DNA of 64,000 bases from Tethya wilhelma (GCA_964030475.1 CAXIPT010000001.1:9563510-9627509), one strand, 5' to 3'. Counted from the first letter of the stretch, positions 42,490 to 53,351 are shown. Translations and numbers: made by a program. The notes: a model not told the origin generated them from the letters alone.

Positions 42490-42690
42490 TATGCTACAAA
42501 TAGAATATGCTTTGAAAATTGCTAAGATTAGGTACGCAGAAAGGATGGGTGAAAGGTTGCATGTGTGGATGTTCATTATAGCAGCTGCCATACTGCAATG
42601 GCTAAGGATGCCTATAGCTATGGATACCAGCAAGATGAATGTTATAAGCCTGGTAGAACTACGTGACACCAAAGAGCTAGAAAAGTATAA
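42490..42690 (+). pseudogene. DDE (IS630-like) transposase scrap, second copy of the 25-kb family
   Basis: LQIEYALKIAKIRYAERMGE followed, after a frame change, by HYSSCHTAMAKDAYSYGY corresponds to the segment around FDHSCGHTAFA in the 25-kb pseudogene (consensus DHSxCH). The catalytic aspartate before H is changed. Only about 65 codons remain. Confidence 0.6.
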
Positions 42691-42699
42691 ACAATGAAA

Positions 42700-43200
42700 T
42701 ACTATTTTTATAGGAATTACAAACAGGATGAAACAAGTTTGAACTTCAATCAGTGTATGTTTCTGCTAGCATTGCTGAAGGTGAGCATGCCACTTAGTTT
42801 GTTCACGTGAATTAATGTGGCTGGCTGGCCAGCTACATGTATACACGTGGTGTTCAGTACTGGTAGAAAAATCATGCATGGCTACAAAGAAAGCAGTGGG
42901 CCAAGCCATCTTGGAAACCTTTATGGAAATAACCAGTTGTAGTGACAGAGCAAAAGAGAGCAATGATTCCATCTTGGTTTGACCAGTGTCCAATTAAGAA
43001 AGCTAAACATTGACAAAGTACATATGGTTTTGACCTTCAAAGCTCTCATGGTGAAACGAGGAAAGAGTAAGCTATATAGTTTTTCGAGTCTTTGACAAAG
43101 AAAAGTAGCTAAACTGTACTCACAAACATTCAGCTGGATTACCACAAGGCTAAAATTGACTCCACCCATTTGCTGTGTCAGCTAGCTGAGCCTTGAAGCT
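42700..43200. other. No feature seen
   Basis: No gene or repeat recognised; ORFs on both strands lack family resemblance. Confidence 0.4.
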
Positions 43201-43415
43201 CAGGCGCTTTGTGTATGCTATAAGTAGCCATTTCTTTGCTATTTTCGAAGGTTTAAAGCAACTTTGAACAAGTTTTCATCGGCTTTTTAGTAAGTTTTCA
43301 TTGGTGGTAATGACAGTAAACAGTGGAATACCGCTAGTGAAATACCGTGGTTTACCCACAAAATTCCACGAGTTTACCGCGGATTTCTGCTCACATTTTC
43401 ACCCACGTTGTCATG
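43201..43415 (+). repeat. Satellite-flank repeat, copy 1
   Basis: TAAGTAGCCATTTCTTTGCT ... GGAATACCGCTAGTGAAATA ... GATTTCTGCTCACATTTTC recurs at 46128-46330 with about 85-90% identity. Copy 1 leads straight into the 380-bp satellite; copy 2 lies 560 bases beyond its other end. The two look like the ends or reiterations of a larger composite repeat. Confidence 0.8.
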
Positions 43416-45562
43416 TTTTAATTCAAAACCTGAGATACAGAGTTAATTTAGAGCACCTGCAAAACCTACTGAATCAAAATGTATAGTGAGTATTGTCCAC
43501 TATACGATGTACATGTGGTCCAAGTCAGGCCTACGTTGCTCAAACTATAACAAAGCGGGTATCATTTGAAACTTCTCGGTGTGCTGAATGCATTATAGTC
43601 AGGATCACAGTTTTGTTCAACCCTCATACACTCCAATATGAAGGCATCTTTTGTGGCCTTTTTGTGGCCTTTTTTTAGACTGACTAAATACTTTCGCCAA
43701 ATGTTCGTTAATAATAAGTCCTACAAAAATAAAGCTAGCACCATTGTAATCAGCATAAAAAGAGCTTTCAAAGGAAATATAGATTATCATCTTTTAATGA
43801 AAAATTGGAGATACAGAGTTGTTCAATTAGAACACCTATAAACCTACTGAATCAAGAGAGTACTGCACATGTGATTCTTTTCAGATTTATGATGTAATCC
43901 AAGTCAGGCCTATGTTGTCCAAACTATAACAAAATGGATGTTGTTGAATCCTCTCAGTGTGCTGAAATCATTAGTTAGGGCCGTGATGTTGTCCAACCCT
44001 TCTACACTCCAATATGAAGGCATCTTTTGTGGCCTTTTTGTGGCCTTTTTTTTGGACTGACTAGATACTTTTTTGCATAATGTTCATTAGTAATTGTTAA
44101 ACAAAAATAAAGCTAGCATTGTTGTAGTCATCACAAAAGAACCTTTCAAATGATATAAAGATTGTCATGTCTTAATCCAAAACCTGAGATACAGAGTTGC
44201 TTTGATTTAGAGCACGTGTAAACTTGAACCTATATAATTATACTGAATCAAATGTACAGTGAGTATTATTGCATGTGGTCCAAGTCAGGCCTACGTTGTT
44301 CAAACTATAACAAAGTGGATATCATTTGAATCCTCTCAGTGTGCTGAATGCATTAGTTAAGGCCGTGATTCTGTCCAACTCTCCTACACTCCAATATGAA
44401 GGTATCTTTTGTGGCCTTTTTGTGGCCTTTTTTTTTGACTAACTAGATACTTTTGCCTAATGTTTGTTAGTTATTTAGTCATATAAAAATATAGCTAGCA
44501 CCATTGTAATTAGCATAAAAAAGAGCTTTCAAATGATGTATAGATTATCATGTTTAAATGAAAAACCTGAGATACAGAGTTGCTTTTAAAATTAATTAAT
44601 AACATTTTTTAATTAAAACCTGAGTTACAGGGTTGTTTAGACTGAATCATTGAATATTGTCCAATTGTGGTCTAAGTCAGGCCTACCTTGTCCAAACTAT
44701 AAGAAAGTGGATATCGTTTGAATCCTCTTTGTGTGCTAAATGCAATAGTAAGAGCTGTGGTCTTGTCTGATTCTCCTACACTCCAACATAAAGGCATCTT
44801 CTGTGGCATATATTTTTGTGGCCTTTTTTATATATTGACTAGATACTTTTGCGTAATGTTCATTAGTAATTTGTCATACAAAAATAGAGCTAGCACTACT
44901 GTAATCAGTATAAAAATAGGTTCCGAATGATATATAGATTGTCATGTTTAAATCCAAAACCTGAGATACAGAGTTAATTGCTTTAATTTAAAGCACCTGC
45001 AAACCTACTGAATCAGTGAGTATTGTTCTCTAAATAATTGTGGTCCAAGTCAGGCCTACGTTGATCAAACTATAACAAAGTGGGTATCATTTGAATCCTC
45101 TCAGTGTGCTGAATGCATTAGTCAGGACCACGGTTTTGTTAAACCCTCCTATATTCCAATATGAAGGCATCTTTTGTGGCCTTTTTGTGGCCTTTTTTTA
45201 GACTGACTAGATACTTGCACCACATGTTCATTAGTAATTTGTTGTACAAAAATAAAGCTAACACCATTGTAATCAGCATAAAAAGAGCTTTCAAATGATA
45301 TATAGATTATCATGTTTTAATGAAAAATCGGAGATACAGAGTTGCTTCAATTAGAACACCTATAAACCTACTAAATCAAGAAAGTGCTGTGATTCTTTTC
45401 AGATTTATGATTGTGATCCAAGTCAGGCCTATGTTGTCCAAACTATAACAAAATGGATATCGTTTGAATCCTCTTAGTGTGCTGAATGCATTAGTTAGGG
45501 CCGTGATTTTGTCCAACCCTCCTACACTCCAATATGAAGGCATCTTTTTTGGCCTTTTTTTC
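43412..45562 (+). repeat. Tandem satellite, about 380-bp unit, about 5.7 copies
   Basis: The anchor AAGTCAGGCCTA occurs near 43520, 43901, 44282, 44674, 45047 and 45420, giving periods of 372-392. Each unit also carries ACCTGAGATACAGAGTTGCT, CTCTCAGTGTGCTGAATGC, CTCCAATATGAAGGCATCTT, TTTGTGGCCTTTTTGTGGCC and AAAAATAAAGCTAGCACCAT. Unit identity is about 80-90%. The last unit breaks off in GGCCTTTTTTTCGTGAAC. ORFs in the array are repeat artefacts. Confidence 0.93.
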
Positions 45563-46396
45563 GTGAACATGAAAGTTCACATCTTATTCAAAGAGAATAT
45601 AATTATCTGATGATGTACCATAGCTGTACAGCAATTTTGAGAGAATTGCCGATGAGTATCCATTTCATATTGTCTTCGATGATATATTAGCAGTCAATAT
45701 CGGAGGTGGAGCATGCAAGAGATATTTTCAGCTTTTGGCTACATGTATATAGGCTAGAGTTTGATGGTGTACCTTCATTGGTTCCATCCATACAATGTCA
45801 TGCACCCTCACAAAGATCTGAGAGTGTGGCCACGACTTGGAGTCATCTTATCTCATAGCTATATGGCATGTGGTTTTCTTCCAGTCGAAATTGCATTTTA
45901 TAATATTTAAAGTACACTTTAAATAGAGTTAATTGCTAAAGGGACAACTCCCACAAATGTCATGCTAGGGGGAGATCCCTAGCATGATTATAAATTGCTG
46001 AAATGTTAACTATACTCCATGCAGTGTACCAGGCTGATCATCAATTTGCAGCACATAGAGAGAGTTAATTGTTCTTGTTAGTTGCTAGCAAGAGAAGCGG
46101 ATATAAGATGCAACCAAAGAGAAACAGCTCAGGCCCTTTTTGTACGCTGTAAGTAGCCATTTCTTTGCTCTTTTCGAAGGTATAAAGCAACTTTTTAGCA
46201 AGTTTTCAGCGCATTTTACGGCTGGTTAAAAGTGGTAATGACGGTAAACAGCGGAATACCACTAGTGAAATACCATGGTTTACCCAAAATTCCGCGAGTT
46301 TACAGCGGATTTCTGCTCACATTTTCACCCGGGGTGCATGTGTATAAGTTAAAATTAATGTGACCTGATTCAATTGTGGTAAGTGTGTATTTACAG
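45563..46396. other. Non-coding, contains satellite-flank repeat copy 2 (46128-46330)
   Basis: No gene. A hairpin-like CATGCTAGGG...CCCTAGCATG pair lies at about 45961-45986. The repeat at 46128-46330 is described with its partner at 43201. Confidence 0.5.
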
Positions 46397-46465
46397 AGAG
46401 TGTGTCTGGTCCAGAGGAGTCAGTAGTCAAGACCAAACGTGGTCGACCTGCTAGCAAGGACTCTC
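46397..46465 (+). CDS. AT-hook exon of an unknown gene
   Basis: Between an acceptor (TTTACAG, ending 46396) and a donor (GTAAGT at 46466) one frame reads SVSGPEESVVKTKRGRPASK then DS. KRGRPASK is a classic AT-hook (R-G-R-P core flanked by lysines), a minor-groove DNA-binding motif. Neighbouring exons were not identified. It may belong upstream of the hAT gene or to another unit. Confidence 0.4.
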
Positions 46466-46721
46466 GTAAGTTGTTTTTTTTTTCAAAATAAGTGACCTGG
46501 TACAGTGGCAGATCCAGGGGGGATCCAAGGGTGCAAAGGTTTTATAAGTAGTGGCATGGCTGGCAACCATCGCAATTGTTAAAAAGCAAAACTCTCGAAG
46601 ACACTTCCTTTTCTGTGGTTTTTGGTCAAGGCACAAGAAAATGGGAAATCCCCAGACCAGGTTGTGGTCTAATTATGGTAAAAGAATTTCCCAAGTCCAT
46701 GTGGGAGCTATATTACCATAG

Positions 46722-46984
46722 CTAAAGTCTATTCGCCTTCACTTGAGCCCAGGAAGTAGTGTGGTTTTGCTTAAGTACTACTTTTCCACATTTGTGATTA
46801 ATGGAATGTCTGTATACTTTATGTATGGGGCATACGCGTAACTTTTGAATGGTAAGGGGTAGCACATTTTACCAAACGAATCTACTTGAAATTTGCAATC
46901 GAATGTTAAATAGCGCAATTCATAGATATACGGCCAAGTTATGAAGAAATTTTGAACGCTCAAGTGAACGCGAATAGACTTTAT
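46722..46984. mobile_element. MITE family A, copy 2
   Basis: CTAAAGTCTATTCGCCTTCA at 46722 and GTGAACGCGAATAGACTTTA ending 46983 are the same TIRs as at 6435-6720. ATAG flanks both sides (46718-46721 and 46985-46988) and may be the target duplication. It ends 13 bases before the ATG of the hAT gene at 46998. Confidence 0.85.
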
Positions 46985-46997
46985 ATAGCCAGTAGCC

Positions 46998-48530
46998 ATG
47001 GCCAAGAGAAAGAGGCAAGCATCAAATGTCAGGCCCATAACAGAATTTTTCTCCCAAAAAAGCAACCAGGTAAAACATAGATTACTATAATATACAGTAT
47101 AGTAATACTGAAATTGTAAATAACACAGTAGTACCTAGTATATCCAGGTAGACCAGTAAATATGCAGCTTTACCAAAAAATAATAATAAAATATACATAA
47201 AATAACAATCTAGATGGTCCACCACATCCCTTGTCGGCAGAGTGCGATGTTGCCACCTCATGTACTGTTGAGAGTGAACCTGACACCATTGGCTCTGAGA
47301 ATGAGGTTACTAGTTCGATGGTTATGGTAGTTCAGACTCTAGTACCTTCACCATCGAGTGTGACATTGGGAAACTACAAAGTGATGGGGTGGATATCAAG
47401 GGTCTCTCTTGTGAGAACAAGTATCGTCTTCTTACCACTGAGCCAAACTCCGATCCATTGTTCTATCCACAGTCACGTCCATGTCGATCAAGTAATCTTC
47501 GCAGAATTAAACCTGGTTGGCTGAAACAACATCCATGGATGCACTATAGTCAGTTCTCTGATGAGGTGTATTGTCGTGCTTGTGTTGTCTTTGCTCCATA
47601 CCAGGTTGGTGGTCGCAATCTTGGCAAGTTTGTCTTGGAGCCATTTCGGTACTGAACAAAAACCATAGATAAAGCAACAGAACATACAAAGAGTGAGTAC
47701 CACCACAATGCATTGTCCATGATGACCGAGTTCCTGACACGCTATGAGCCACCGTCACAAGCTGTGGATGTTCTTGTCAATAGTCAGGTCAAGGAAACCA
47801 TGGAGACCAACCAGAAAGTAATCCAATTATTGTTGCATATCATCATTCTGTGTGGTAAGCAGGGATTGGCACAACAAGGTCACAGGGATGACAGGGTAGA
47901 TTGGCAGACGGATGAGAGATTGAACGAAGGCAACTCTGTCCAGCTAGTTCGGTTCAGAGCAAAAACAGATACTGTTCTGGCAGCATATCTCGAGAAAGCA
48001 CCAAAGAATGCCCGTTACACTTCCAAAACCATCCAGAATGAGTTGTTGGATGTAGTTGGTGATAGCATTCGTAACAGCATCATTGAAGAAGTAAAGAGTG
48101 CAAAACACCATTCCATCATTGCAGATGAAGTCACTGATGCATCCAACCACGAGGAGCTTTCTCTTGTATTGCGATATGTCTACGAACAAGAGATCCGAGA
48201 AGTGTTTGTAGATTTCTTGCAGGTTGAGAGGATCACTGGAAGTGTACTTGGTGAAGCAATTCTCGAGTGGCTGAAATCCCACAACATTCTTCTTTCAGAC
48301 ATGTGTGGTCAGTGCTATGACGGAGCTTCCAACATGTCTGGGGCGAGAAATGGAGTAAAGGCAGTAATTCAAGAGGCAGCTCCCAAGGCATTGTACTACC
48401 ATTGTGCAGCTCACCGTATTCTCAATTTATCGGTTGTGTCTGCCTGTAACATCCAGGCCTTCAAGAATGCTGAGTTCTACATAGGGAGAAATGCTGGATT
48501 TTTCCACTATTCAGCAAAACGTCAGCTTGA
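46998..48530 (+). pseudogene. DUF4371 hAT transposase (ZMYM1/P52rIPK-like), damaged
   Basis: Exon 1 46998-47069 reads MAKRKRQASNVRPITEFFSQ and ends at a GT donor. The second exon (from about 47213) carries a frameshift before DIKGLSCENKYRLLTTEP, then a TTF-type zinc finger (KPGWLKQHPWMHYSQF, VYCRACVVFAPYQVGG). One tryptophan codon near 47653 has become TGA. From 47668 a 290-codon open frame follows with the RNase H-like core: HHSIIADEVTDASNHEELSL (first catalytic Asp), GQCYDGASNMSG (second Asp), and YYHCAAHRILNLSVV. The frame breaks off after FFHYSAKRQ, where a minisatellite starts, so the C-terminal third with the last catalytic Glu and dimerisation region is gone. Well preserved in the middle, hence fairly young. 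Confidence 0.9.
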
Positions 48531-48544
48531 CCACAGTATCATTA

Positions 48545-48745
48545 TCTTGTACAATTTGTCAATCTGTATGCAAGCTTTGTCAGATTTGTCTGTCAGTCTA
48601 GCTGTGTATATGGGCTTTGTCAGATCTGTATGAGCGTTGTATCTGTATCCATTAGTAGTCTGTATGCGGGCTTTTTCAGTCTGTGCGTGGGCTTTGTCAG
48701 ATCTGTATGTAAGTCTGTGTGCGGGCTTTGTCACTCTCTTATAAC
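48545..48745. repeat. Minisatellite, unit about 26-34 bp (GGGCTTTGTCAGATCTGTAT)
   Basis: GCTTTGTCAGAT(C/T)TGT and variants recur about six times (near 48575, 48612, 48669, 48691, 48724). It replaces the 3' end of the hAT gene and carries the reading frame on for about 30 meaningless codons before the stop. Confidence 0.8.
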
Positions 48746-48869
48746 TATTTTTGGGATATATTTGAGTCAGAAAATGATACATTCTGGGATATATTTGATA
48801 AAATCAGTAAAGGAAACACGTATTAATACAAATAATGATTTGAAAATTACAAGGATGTTCATTTAGCAA

Positions 48870-50030
48870 TCGTAATCAACCCTAAGAATGAAATTGAAGT
48901 TTATGTTGAAGGTGGGCACAAAGGAATGCAAGGACTGACTGATGTGTAAATCCAGAGTTTCTTCAAAAGCATATACACAGTCAAGAAGAAACCTCCCAAC
49001 AACATTTGGTCTTTGTTTCCTTTCCCTTTTGACTTTTCACTAATTTATTTACCCATGACGATTGTCAAAAACTTAATCATCCCCATGCAGAAAATATTAT
49101 TTTTACCGTGAAAATTGCAAGCAATATAATGAAGGTAATGTTAAGTTCTGAAAATTTACACCAAACTTTTGTTTATTGTTAGCAACCCATTGTTAGCCTA
49201 TAAATTAATGTAGATATAATATTACAACATCTATACATGTACACGGCACATGGCCAGTTGCAGTGGGCCACTCCAAATGATCCAACAAAATTGATGTGTA
49301 TTTGCCTGATTTGCATGCAGTGATTTTACTGCAAGGCTGAGAGAACCAGAGTTGTAGAATTAAGAAAAAGTATAGAAGCCCAATTAAGTGTTTCTTATGA
49401 TCTTAAAAAATTCCAATTAAACAAGATGTTTTATTTACTCTTCTAAGAGCAGACTGTAGAGACTACTGAAATAATACACAATGAATTCAAAATCCTCCCA
49501 GTATTACACAAGCTACTTAAGGAATCGCACCCTTTGGTACGCTTGCTTTTTTGTGATCTGTTTAATCTGATCCAGCAACTGTCGCACTCTCAACTGGAGT
49601 TCATTGAGCTTCTCCTTAGCAGATATTTGAGATTATAATTAAAGTTTGCGGGTTTTTTAAAACAAGCAATAGCAATAAATACTGTTATATTATTCGTTTG
49701 AGGCTAACAAGAGATATAGTTATATGGTTCTTTCAGAAGTAATGACTTTGAAAGCAAACATTAGAAAGCTTCAAGGAAAGCTACAGAATGAGGCTAATTG
49801 AATAGGGATGAGAAACCTTACAGTTCTAATTAGAGATATTAGAGATAGCATATATTCTCCTCTCCTTCATATGATAACTGGGAAAATGCTTCTTTCTCAT
49901 CATGAGAACAAATTATCAGATTCTCTAAAGGGGTTGATATCGGAGACACCAGTAAAACTACATGCATGGTAGTTCTGGTCATTGATCTGCAAGCATGCAA
50001 TAATCACAGTCACTTTAAAGGCTGACGAAA
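48870..50030. other. Non-coding apart from a p24/TMED scrap
   Basis: Short coding-like scraps (VEGGHKGMQGLTDV near 48900; VMTLKANIRKLQGKLQNEAN near 49740) are too small to assign. The TMED fragment at 49513-49625 is listed separately. Confidence 0.4.
49513..49625 (-). pseudogene. p24/TMED family coiled-coil fragment
   Basis: On the minus strand one frame reads [20 protein letters not shown] then [15 protein letters not shown], then stops. This matches the coiled-coil segment of TMED/p24 cargo receptors (consensus [34 protein letters not shown]), which lies between the GOLD domain and the transmembrane helix. The membrane segment and GOLD domain are absent nearby, so it is a pseudogene scrap or a lone exon. 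These proteins work in ER-Golgi vesicle transport. Confidence 0.6.
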
Positions 50031-50034
50031 GAGC

Positions 50035-52490
50035 TACACTGCAAAAACAAGTCGTGATTTTGATACATTGTATTTGTTTTAACTTAATATTTTTCTTGTT
50101 GATTTAAATTTTTCATTGTGACTTTAACCGTTCTTAGTTGATTTTACAATTGATTCTCATTTTTACTATCAGTTTGTGTTTTTCATATTTAAAATTGTTA
50201 TTATGCCTAAAATTAATGCAAATGTAACCTAGTGTAGTCATAATGACTAAGTCATGTTGTTTTAACAATTTTATAAAGGTAAAACAACTATATTTTTACT
50301 ATAACAGGAAAACATTAAAAACCTTGTATTTAAACAAATTATAAATACTCAATTCAATCTCTTTTTTGTTATTTTAACGTTAACCATGATCATTGTACTA
50401 TATTTTTTCAATGAATTTTCATGTTAAATTTCATAATTGCTGTATTATATAACAGCTATTATCGTAGCATGTAGCAATTCATTTGGCACCATAAAAATAA
50501 TTCTATAATTATCGATATCACTATCATAATAACACTTACTAATACATCGTATATACATGTGTAAGATTAACGTGACTGCTACAAGAAAAAAGGGGAAAAA
50601 AGAGTAGGAGCAGAACTGGACGCACCAGGGGCCCAAAGAAAGGAGATCCACTTCTAATGAGATACCCTGAAGTCTCTGACGATGAAGTTGACCAAGACAA
50701 GGTGGAGGCTCTTGACTTAGAAATGAAACCAAGGATGAGTGTTGTTTTGCCGTTATTCAAACAAACCTACCCAGTTCGCCGACGTGAAATTCTCTTTGAG
50801 AAGCAGCATATCTTAGAGATAACTAAGAAGTACAAGCCTCTCACAATGCCATTGGCTGTAAGTTTGCCATTTCACTGTGTTGCGTACAAGTACTTCATGT
50901 TTCAAATTAATTCTAACTGAAAAAAAAATTTGGACCACAATATATATTGCATTATGTAAGCATGTCATAGTACACTCATGACCCATGTAGATCTGTAGTA
51001 CAGAGTTTATTGTCCTTTATACAGCTAGAACAAGAAGTTGACACCATTCTTAAGAAACGAGATGTGGTAAAGGTTGCTGTGGAAGATTGGAAGAACAAAT
51101 GGACACCTGCTATCCTCGAGTATGCTGGAAACCTTAGATCAAAACCAGTTCGAATGGCACTGACAACTCTTGAAACGAAATTTGAAGGTAGAATAAATTA
51201 TCATGCATGGCATGCAACGGTAATAATGTTTACATAATTATTTAGGTGATCAGGAAGAGGAAGAGAAAAAGGCAGTTGTTCTACTTTTAACCATGCTATT
51301 CAAACAGGGTGAAGGGTTGTTGGAGGAAGTTTATATACTGAGCACAAGGTAAAACTGTTGTTTGAAAGATACAATACTTAACATATATTTATATTTTGAT
51401 CAGATTGACGAGGACCCAAAAGTTGTTGCAGAAAACTCTTCAAGCAATTGGCCTCAAATTGTTAGCTTCATTGATGCTGATGGGGTCACTGATGTTGACA
51501 TGTATTTTTTGTGTGCGGAGAAAAAAGTTTTTCTTCCCAATGTTTCATCATTTTGTAAGTCATTAGTCTACTGGTTTATACTGCATTATGTCTTTAACTT
51601 GAAATACAAAGAGACCATTGAGGATTTCTGCCTGTTCTTTCAAGAATATGTCATTGGTATGCCTGCACCTAATGTCAAAAAAAGTAGTACTTATTTAACA
51701 GTATCCTCTGACTTGCAAAACTATGCCATGGGTTAACTACCCTTTGTGCAGTCTGACTCTCAATATCATGAACTGTTACAGTAATAATTTATATACCTCG
51801 CCCATGTTTCATATATATGCAACTGTTATGTATTTCATTTATTCAAAGCCCGAGCAACTGTTATCACTAGGCCAAAGTTTTGTTTTGCTTTTGTTCAAGT
51901 TTCATGCATTTAATTGATCATTTCATCAATAATATTTCCATGCATCATTTTCTATTCTACGTATTTTTTAATTAGCATGACATGTACTTGTGATTAGAAA
52001 TTGAATATTAATTAAACTGAATTGCAACATTGATGAGAAACCACTGTAAACTTGTGGTAAAACTCAAATAATATACTTCTTAAATTAACGTCAAAGTATT
52101 GTGTTAATTTAACCTATAGTCACAGTAATTAAGTGAGCCACAAAAAGTATATTCAAACTTAATCTATGGTTATATTACTATTTACTGTAGTTAAATTAGA
52201 ACTATAATATGTGGTTGATTCAAATAATTGCAAAGTGTTGAAATCACAAGCGCATACTGTGGTTAATTTTACCAATTATTAATGGTTATTTCAATTCTTG
52301 AATATATTAAAAGTAACATTTAAATAATGTCAAAATAACCAGATAATAATGAATTAAAATGACCTTGATAAAAGTAGGAATTTTGACTCCATTATTAATT
52401 GGTTAAATTAATTTTATTTAGGGTTAGTACAGTTTCAGGCAAATCAACTTTTTTAAAAAGTTAAAACTACTTTTAATTTTTTGCAGTGTA
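50035..52490. mobile_element. Candidate TIR transposon carrying a SAMD3-like gene (about 2.46 kb)
   Basis: TACACTGCAAAAA at 50035-50047 and TTTTTGCAGTGTA ending 52490 are perfect 13-bp inverted repeats. Inside both ends lie 350-500 bases of AT-rich sequence with many GTTAA/TTAAC-type motifs and short AAAACAAC-like blocks, a typical subterminal arrangement. Between them sits a four-exon SAMD3-like gene. Flanks show AGAGC on the left and AGAGT on the right, a weak four-base match. No transposase is encoded. The element reading is inference from TIRs plus symmetry. Confidence 0.5.
50597..51736 (+). CDS. SAMD3-like gene, copy C (C-terminal half, apparently open)
   Basis: Exons about 50597-50857 (GRTRGPKKGDPLLMRYPEVS; PVRRREILFEKQHILEITKK), 51025-51187 (LEQEVDTILKKRDVVKVAVE; WKNKWTPAILEYA), 51246-51348 or slightly shorter, and about 51404-51736. 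The last reads IDEDPKVVAENSSSNWPQIV, then YVFNLKYKETIEDFCLFFQE and ends NYAMG*. PVRRREI, W-x-x-x-x-I-x-x-Y and HYVFNLKY...FFQEYV match the C-terminal part of SAMD3-like proteins. The exons are open; the phase of the third intron could not be settled (donor at 51349, or GTTTAT near 51328). The N-terminal SAM domain and CxYPT region are missing. Inside the candidate transposon 50035-52490. Confidence 0.65.
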
Positions 52491-52720
52491 AGAGTGAACA
52501 GGCAAAGGAGGCAGAGTGGACTAGAAAAGCCAAAGATTAGGCAAGAAAAGCAGCAACTGCTACAAATTGAACACAATTTGAGACACTGCTGCACTTTTTC
52601 CAATTACATAGATCACGAAGACTACTCATCCCAACCTGCTGTAAGTGAAGACCACTAATCGATCAATGTGACCAAAAGTCTTGTAGCAACACTGCAATAC
52701 TAGAAGAATGCAAGGCATTG

Positions 52721-53351
52721 TGGGGCGAGCCTGAGCGAGCGCTGCTTTTTGCAGGAATTGTACAGCAGTCAGTGTATGGAGAATATTTGTCAGAATGCAA
52801 ATTATGGTATAGATCTGGCTGTCAGTGTCAGGTGTGAGTACAAAACTGACCTTATTCAGAGTCAAATGACTGGAGTGAACGTCCGAAGTTAGCTTACACG
52901 AAGGATTGCTAATGAGATGTAAAGTCTAGGGTTATTTCGAACTTGGTATCTCTTACCCTCTGATACTGTACGTTGAGCAAGCCTGGCATCCCCGTTTTTC
53001 TCCTTGCAGTTTCTGCTTATCTTTCTGTTGGGCGTGCTGTTAAACTGTTTCTGCATTTCTCTCATAAGATATGCTTAGCAACTGTCTAATTCTCACAACC
53101 TCTAGCTATTAGCAGAACCATTTGTCAACTGCTCTGCTCTAGCTGCCTCTGATTTCTCGATCGACTGTCTCGAAAACACGTGCACACTCTAAACTTATGC
53201 GCATGCGTGAGTAATGCATGGTACATGGTACGGGTCGACCATTATGTTAGCTAGAATTAGCTTACGTGAGCGTACAAGACCCAACAATGACAGACAGACA
53301 GACGCACCCCGCGTACTACTCGCTATCTGGGGCTCGCTCAGGCTCGCCCCA
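52721..53351. mobile_element. Non-autonomous TIR element, 631 bp
   Basis: TGGGGCGAGCCTGAGCGAGC at 52721-52740 and GCTCGCTCAGGCTCGCCCCA at 53332-53351 are perfect 20-bp inverted repeats. No transposase ORF inside; GACAGACAGACAG and CGCATGCGTGAG occur internally. Partial ends of the same family appear near 144 and 1363. No clear target duplication. Confidence 0.82.

Noticed and set aside
43412..45562. Regularly spaced repeats resembling a CRISPR-like array
   Set aside because: The whole 380-bp unit is repeated with no unique spacers, and the context is animal nuclear DNA; it is a satellite.
48522..48782. Minus-strand ORF rich in Thr, Lys and Ala
   Set aside because: It is a translation of the minisatellite replacing the hAT C-terminus.
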